IMG/VR virus record: IMGVR_UViG_3300027779_000183
Coordinates: 1-22,024 of that record
Direction: 5' to 3' (one strand)
Source: a virus
DNA length: 22,024 nucleotides
Shown: positions 20,977-22,024 of the stretch, in pieces
Position numbering within the stretch: the first letter of the stretch is position 1
Layout of the letters: each line of letters opens with the position of its first letter
The notes under the pieces: model-generated
What the model was told of the DNA's origin: nothing
Database searches by the model: none
The model's input: the letters and a program-made list of their open reading frames with translations, nothing else
Position numbers and translations under genes: made by a program

Positions 20977-21813
20977 TCAGTTTATAGGGTCATATAAATC
21001 CCCAATTATTTCAGGTAATCCAAAGCTGTTTACCTTAAAACTAAAAGTTTCAAATGAATAACCTCTGCTTCTTTTGCATTTTACAGTCACCCATTCTTTA
21101 TTAACTGTGTTCTTTTCAATTTGTATCTGTGTTTCTGTTTTCTTTTCTAAGAATGAACCTAGATGTCCTGTAGGTTTATCTGAACCAAAATTGGAATGAA
21201 TCACCGTAATTATATGACAATTATAATTCGCTGACCATTCCATTAATTTCTGCACAACTTTATTAGATTCCTCTAAGTTGTTTACATCACTTACAAGGTC
21301 AGCAATTCCATCTATTATAACAAGTCCAGTCCTTTTTTTATTTTTTAAACAAAACTCTATAAACTCCAATCTTTGCTTAAATCCTAAAGTTCTTAAAGCA
21401 TAAGTATGATAGCAATTCTTTGCTACATTTACATTCATAGAAGTTATTCTCGAAAAAACTCTACTTGCGTGCCATAGTCCTTGCTCTGTATCAAAATGTA
21501 TTAAGCATTTATTTTTTCTATGTCCTTTTATATTTCCTCCAAATTTATTAGAACCTGATAAATAAACAGATGCTAACAAAGATATAAAAAATGTTTTTTT
21601 TGCTTTTGGTTCTGATTGAACTAAAGAGAAATTCCCATAAGTACCTAAAGGTATGGGTAACAACTGGTCTCCTTTTTTTGATTTGATTAATTTTTCTCCA
21701 TAAGATAAAGCTACTGGAGGATAGTCTAGAATTACTGATGCATCTACAATACATTCTTTTTCTAGTTGTAACATTTTAAAATAGTATTCTTCTTGCTTGG
21801 TTTTTTTATTCAT
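20977..21813 (-). CDS. RecA/RepA-like ATPase with degenerate Walker A
   Basis: 278 residues. The core has LGTYGNFSLVQSEPKAKKT (about 57-74), where the P-loop position reads SEPKAKKT instead of GxxxxGK(S/T); then LIHFDTEQ (104-111, likely catalytic Glu110), a Walker B GLVIIDGIADLV (163-174, Asp168), the sensor strand IITVIHSN (201-208) and GHLGSFLEKKTET (216-228). This is the AAA_25/RepA-type RecA fold, found in phage replicative helicases, helicase loaders and recombinases. The pattern with KAKKT in place of GSGKT is one I associate with Bacteroidota phage and mobile-element versions, so ATP binding may be retained. The N-terminus (about 1-55) is a helical domain. First gene after the terminator at 21820, with almost no leader before its ATG. 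Confidence 0.75.
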   Translation of the reverse strand: MNKKTKQEEYYFKMLQLEKECIVDASVILDYPPVALSYGEKLIKSKKGDQLLPIPLGTYGNFSLVQSEPKAKKTFFISLLASVYLSGSNKFGGNIKGHRKNKCLIHFDTEQGLWHASRVFSRITSMNVNVAKNCYHTYALRTLGFKQRLEFIEFCLKNKKRTGLVIIDGIADLVSDVNNLEESNKVVQKLMEWSANYNCHIITVIHSNFGSDKPTGHLGSFLEKKTETQIQIEKNTVNKEWVTVKCKRSRGYSFETFSFKVNSFGLPEIIGDLYDPIN

Positions 21814-21819
21814 ATATAT

Positions 21820-21858
21820 AAAAAAAAGGAGGATAAGTACTGATACTTTTATCCCCCT
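21820..21858 (-). terminator. Strong Rho-independent terminator
   Basis: Minus strand: a 10-bp stem (AGGGGGATAA with TTATCCTCCT, one G-U wobble) around a 12-base loop that can itself fold AGTA/TACT, then eight T. It ends the unit to its right; the ATPase ATG follows seven bases after the T run. Confidence 0.9.
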
Positions 21859-21882
21859 AATTATATGGAAATTGAACTATTT

Positions 21883-22024
21883 TTAAAAGGGTAATTCTTC
21901 TTTATTTTCAACTGCTTCTTCAGTTGCATCTACTGTGTCAATTAATGTGTTTTGTTCTTCTGCTTTTACAATATTACCATCAGTCCAAATTACCTTACCA
22001 TTACCGATATAGTTTTTAGGCTTT
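21883..22024 (-). CDS. C-terminal part of an SSB-like protein (partial)
   Basis: The last 47 codons of a gene that enters from the right edge. It reads PKNYIGNGKVIWTDGN, then IVKAEEQNTLIDTVDATEE, AVENKEELPF and stop. The C-terminal acidic stretch ending in LPF resembles the tip of single-stranded DNA-binding proteins that recruits replication partners, and position next to the ATPase supports a replication role. The rest of the protein is outside the window, so other DNA-binding proteins with acidic tails are possible. Confidence 0.4.
   Translation of the reverse strand, partial: KPKNYIGNGKVIWTDGNIVKAEEQNTLIDTVDATEEAVENKEELPF

Overview
The window is one continuous, densely packed part of a tailed double-stranded DNA phage (or prophage) genome. 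Every credible gene lies on the minus strand, so transcription runs from right to left. The DNA is very AT-rich, there is almost no Shine-Dalgarno signal before starts, and many genes overlap by ATGA or TAATG. One host-type promoter matches the Bacteroidota TTG-N19-TAnnTTTG pattern. The structural proteins resemble families typical of phages of Flavobacteriia and other Bacteroidota. I therefore read this as a long-tailed phage of a marine or freshwater flavobacterium-like host. Family names come from recognising motifs by eye; no database was searched.

Right to left in transcription order. (1) The right edge holds the 3' end of a gene with an SSB-like acidic tail, closed by a strong terminator (about 21820-21858). 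(2) The early/replication block (21813 to about 17150) encodes a RecA-fold ATPase with a degenerate Walker A, a two-domain ECF-like sigma factor, two PD-(D/E)XK-like nuclease candidates, several very small proteins, a FEN-type 5' exonuclease, a protein built around a DnaA domain IV, and a fusion of a recombinase arm-binding-like domain to a dATP/dGTP diphosphohydrolase-like domain. (3) The packaging block (17087 to 14602) holds small and large terminase plus four small genes and ends in a terminator. (4) The tail block (14512 to 7829) starts with a tail-chaperone-like gene carrying a -1 frameshift at a run of 12 T, followed by tail-completion/neck proteins, two large tail proteins, a 47-residue protein and the tape measure. 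(5) The head block (7794 to 4429) holds an XkdF-type protease, a Cys-rich microprotein, a scaffold, a putative decoration protein, the major capsid protein and a tail-tube-like protein, then a terminator. (6) Last come a conserved structural protein, the portal, a connector-like protein and a repetitive fibre running off the left edge. The tail genes precede the head genes and the portal follows the capsid, which is an unusual order.

The strongest new signal is regulatory. Four structural genes (starts at 4331, 7019, 7794, 14512) share the same bipartite element with exact spacing: TRYAAA-N15-CGTTAT-N6-ATG. It looks like a phage late promoter of ECF type, spaced so that transcription would begin at or next to the ATG, giving nearly leaderless mRNAs. 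Two of the four copies sit directly behind terminators, as expected of promoters that restart transcription. The phage-encoded ECF-like sigma factor at 20493-20969 is the obvious candidate to read them. A fifth exact copy of the two boxes lies inside the gene at 3903-4331.

The second strong signal is the frameshift in the tail-chaperone-like gene. The -1 frame after the T12 run stays open for about 86 codons and ends with a stop that overlaps the next start codon as ATGA. No tRNA, rRNA, CRISPR array, insertion sequence or complete integrase was seen. No stretch longer than about 200 bases lacks a gene.
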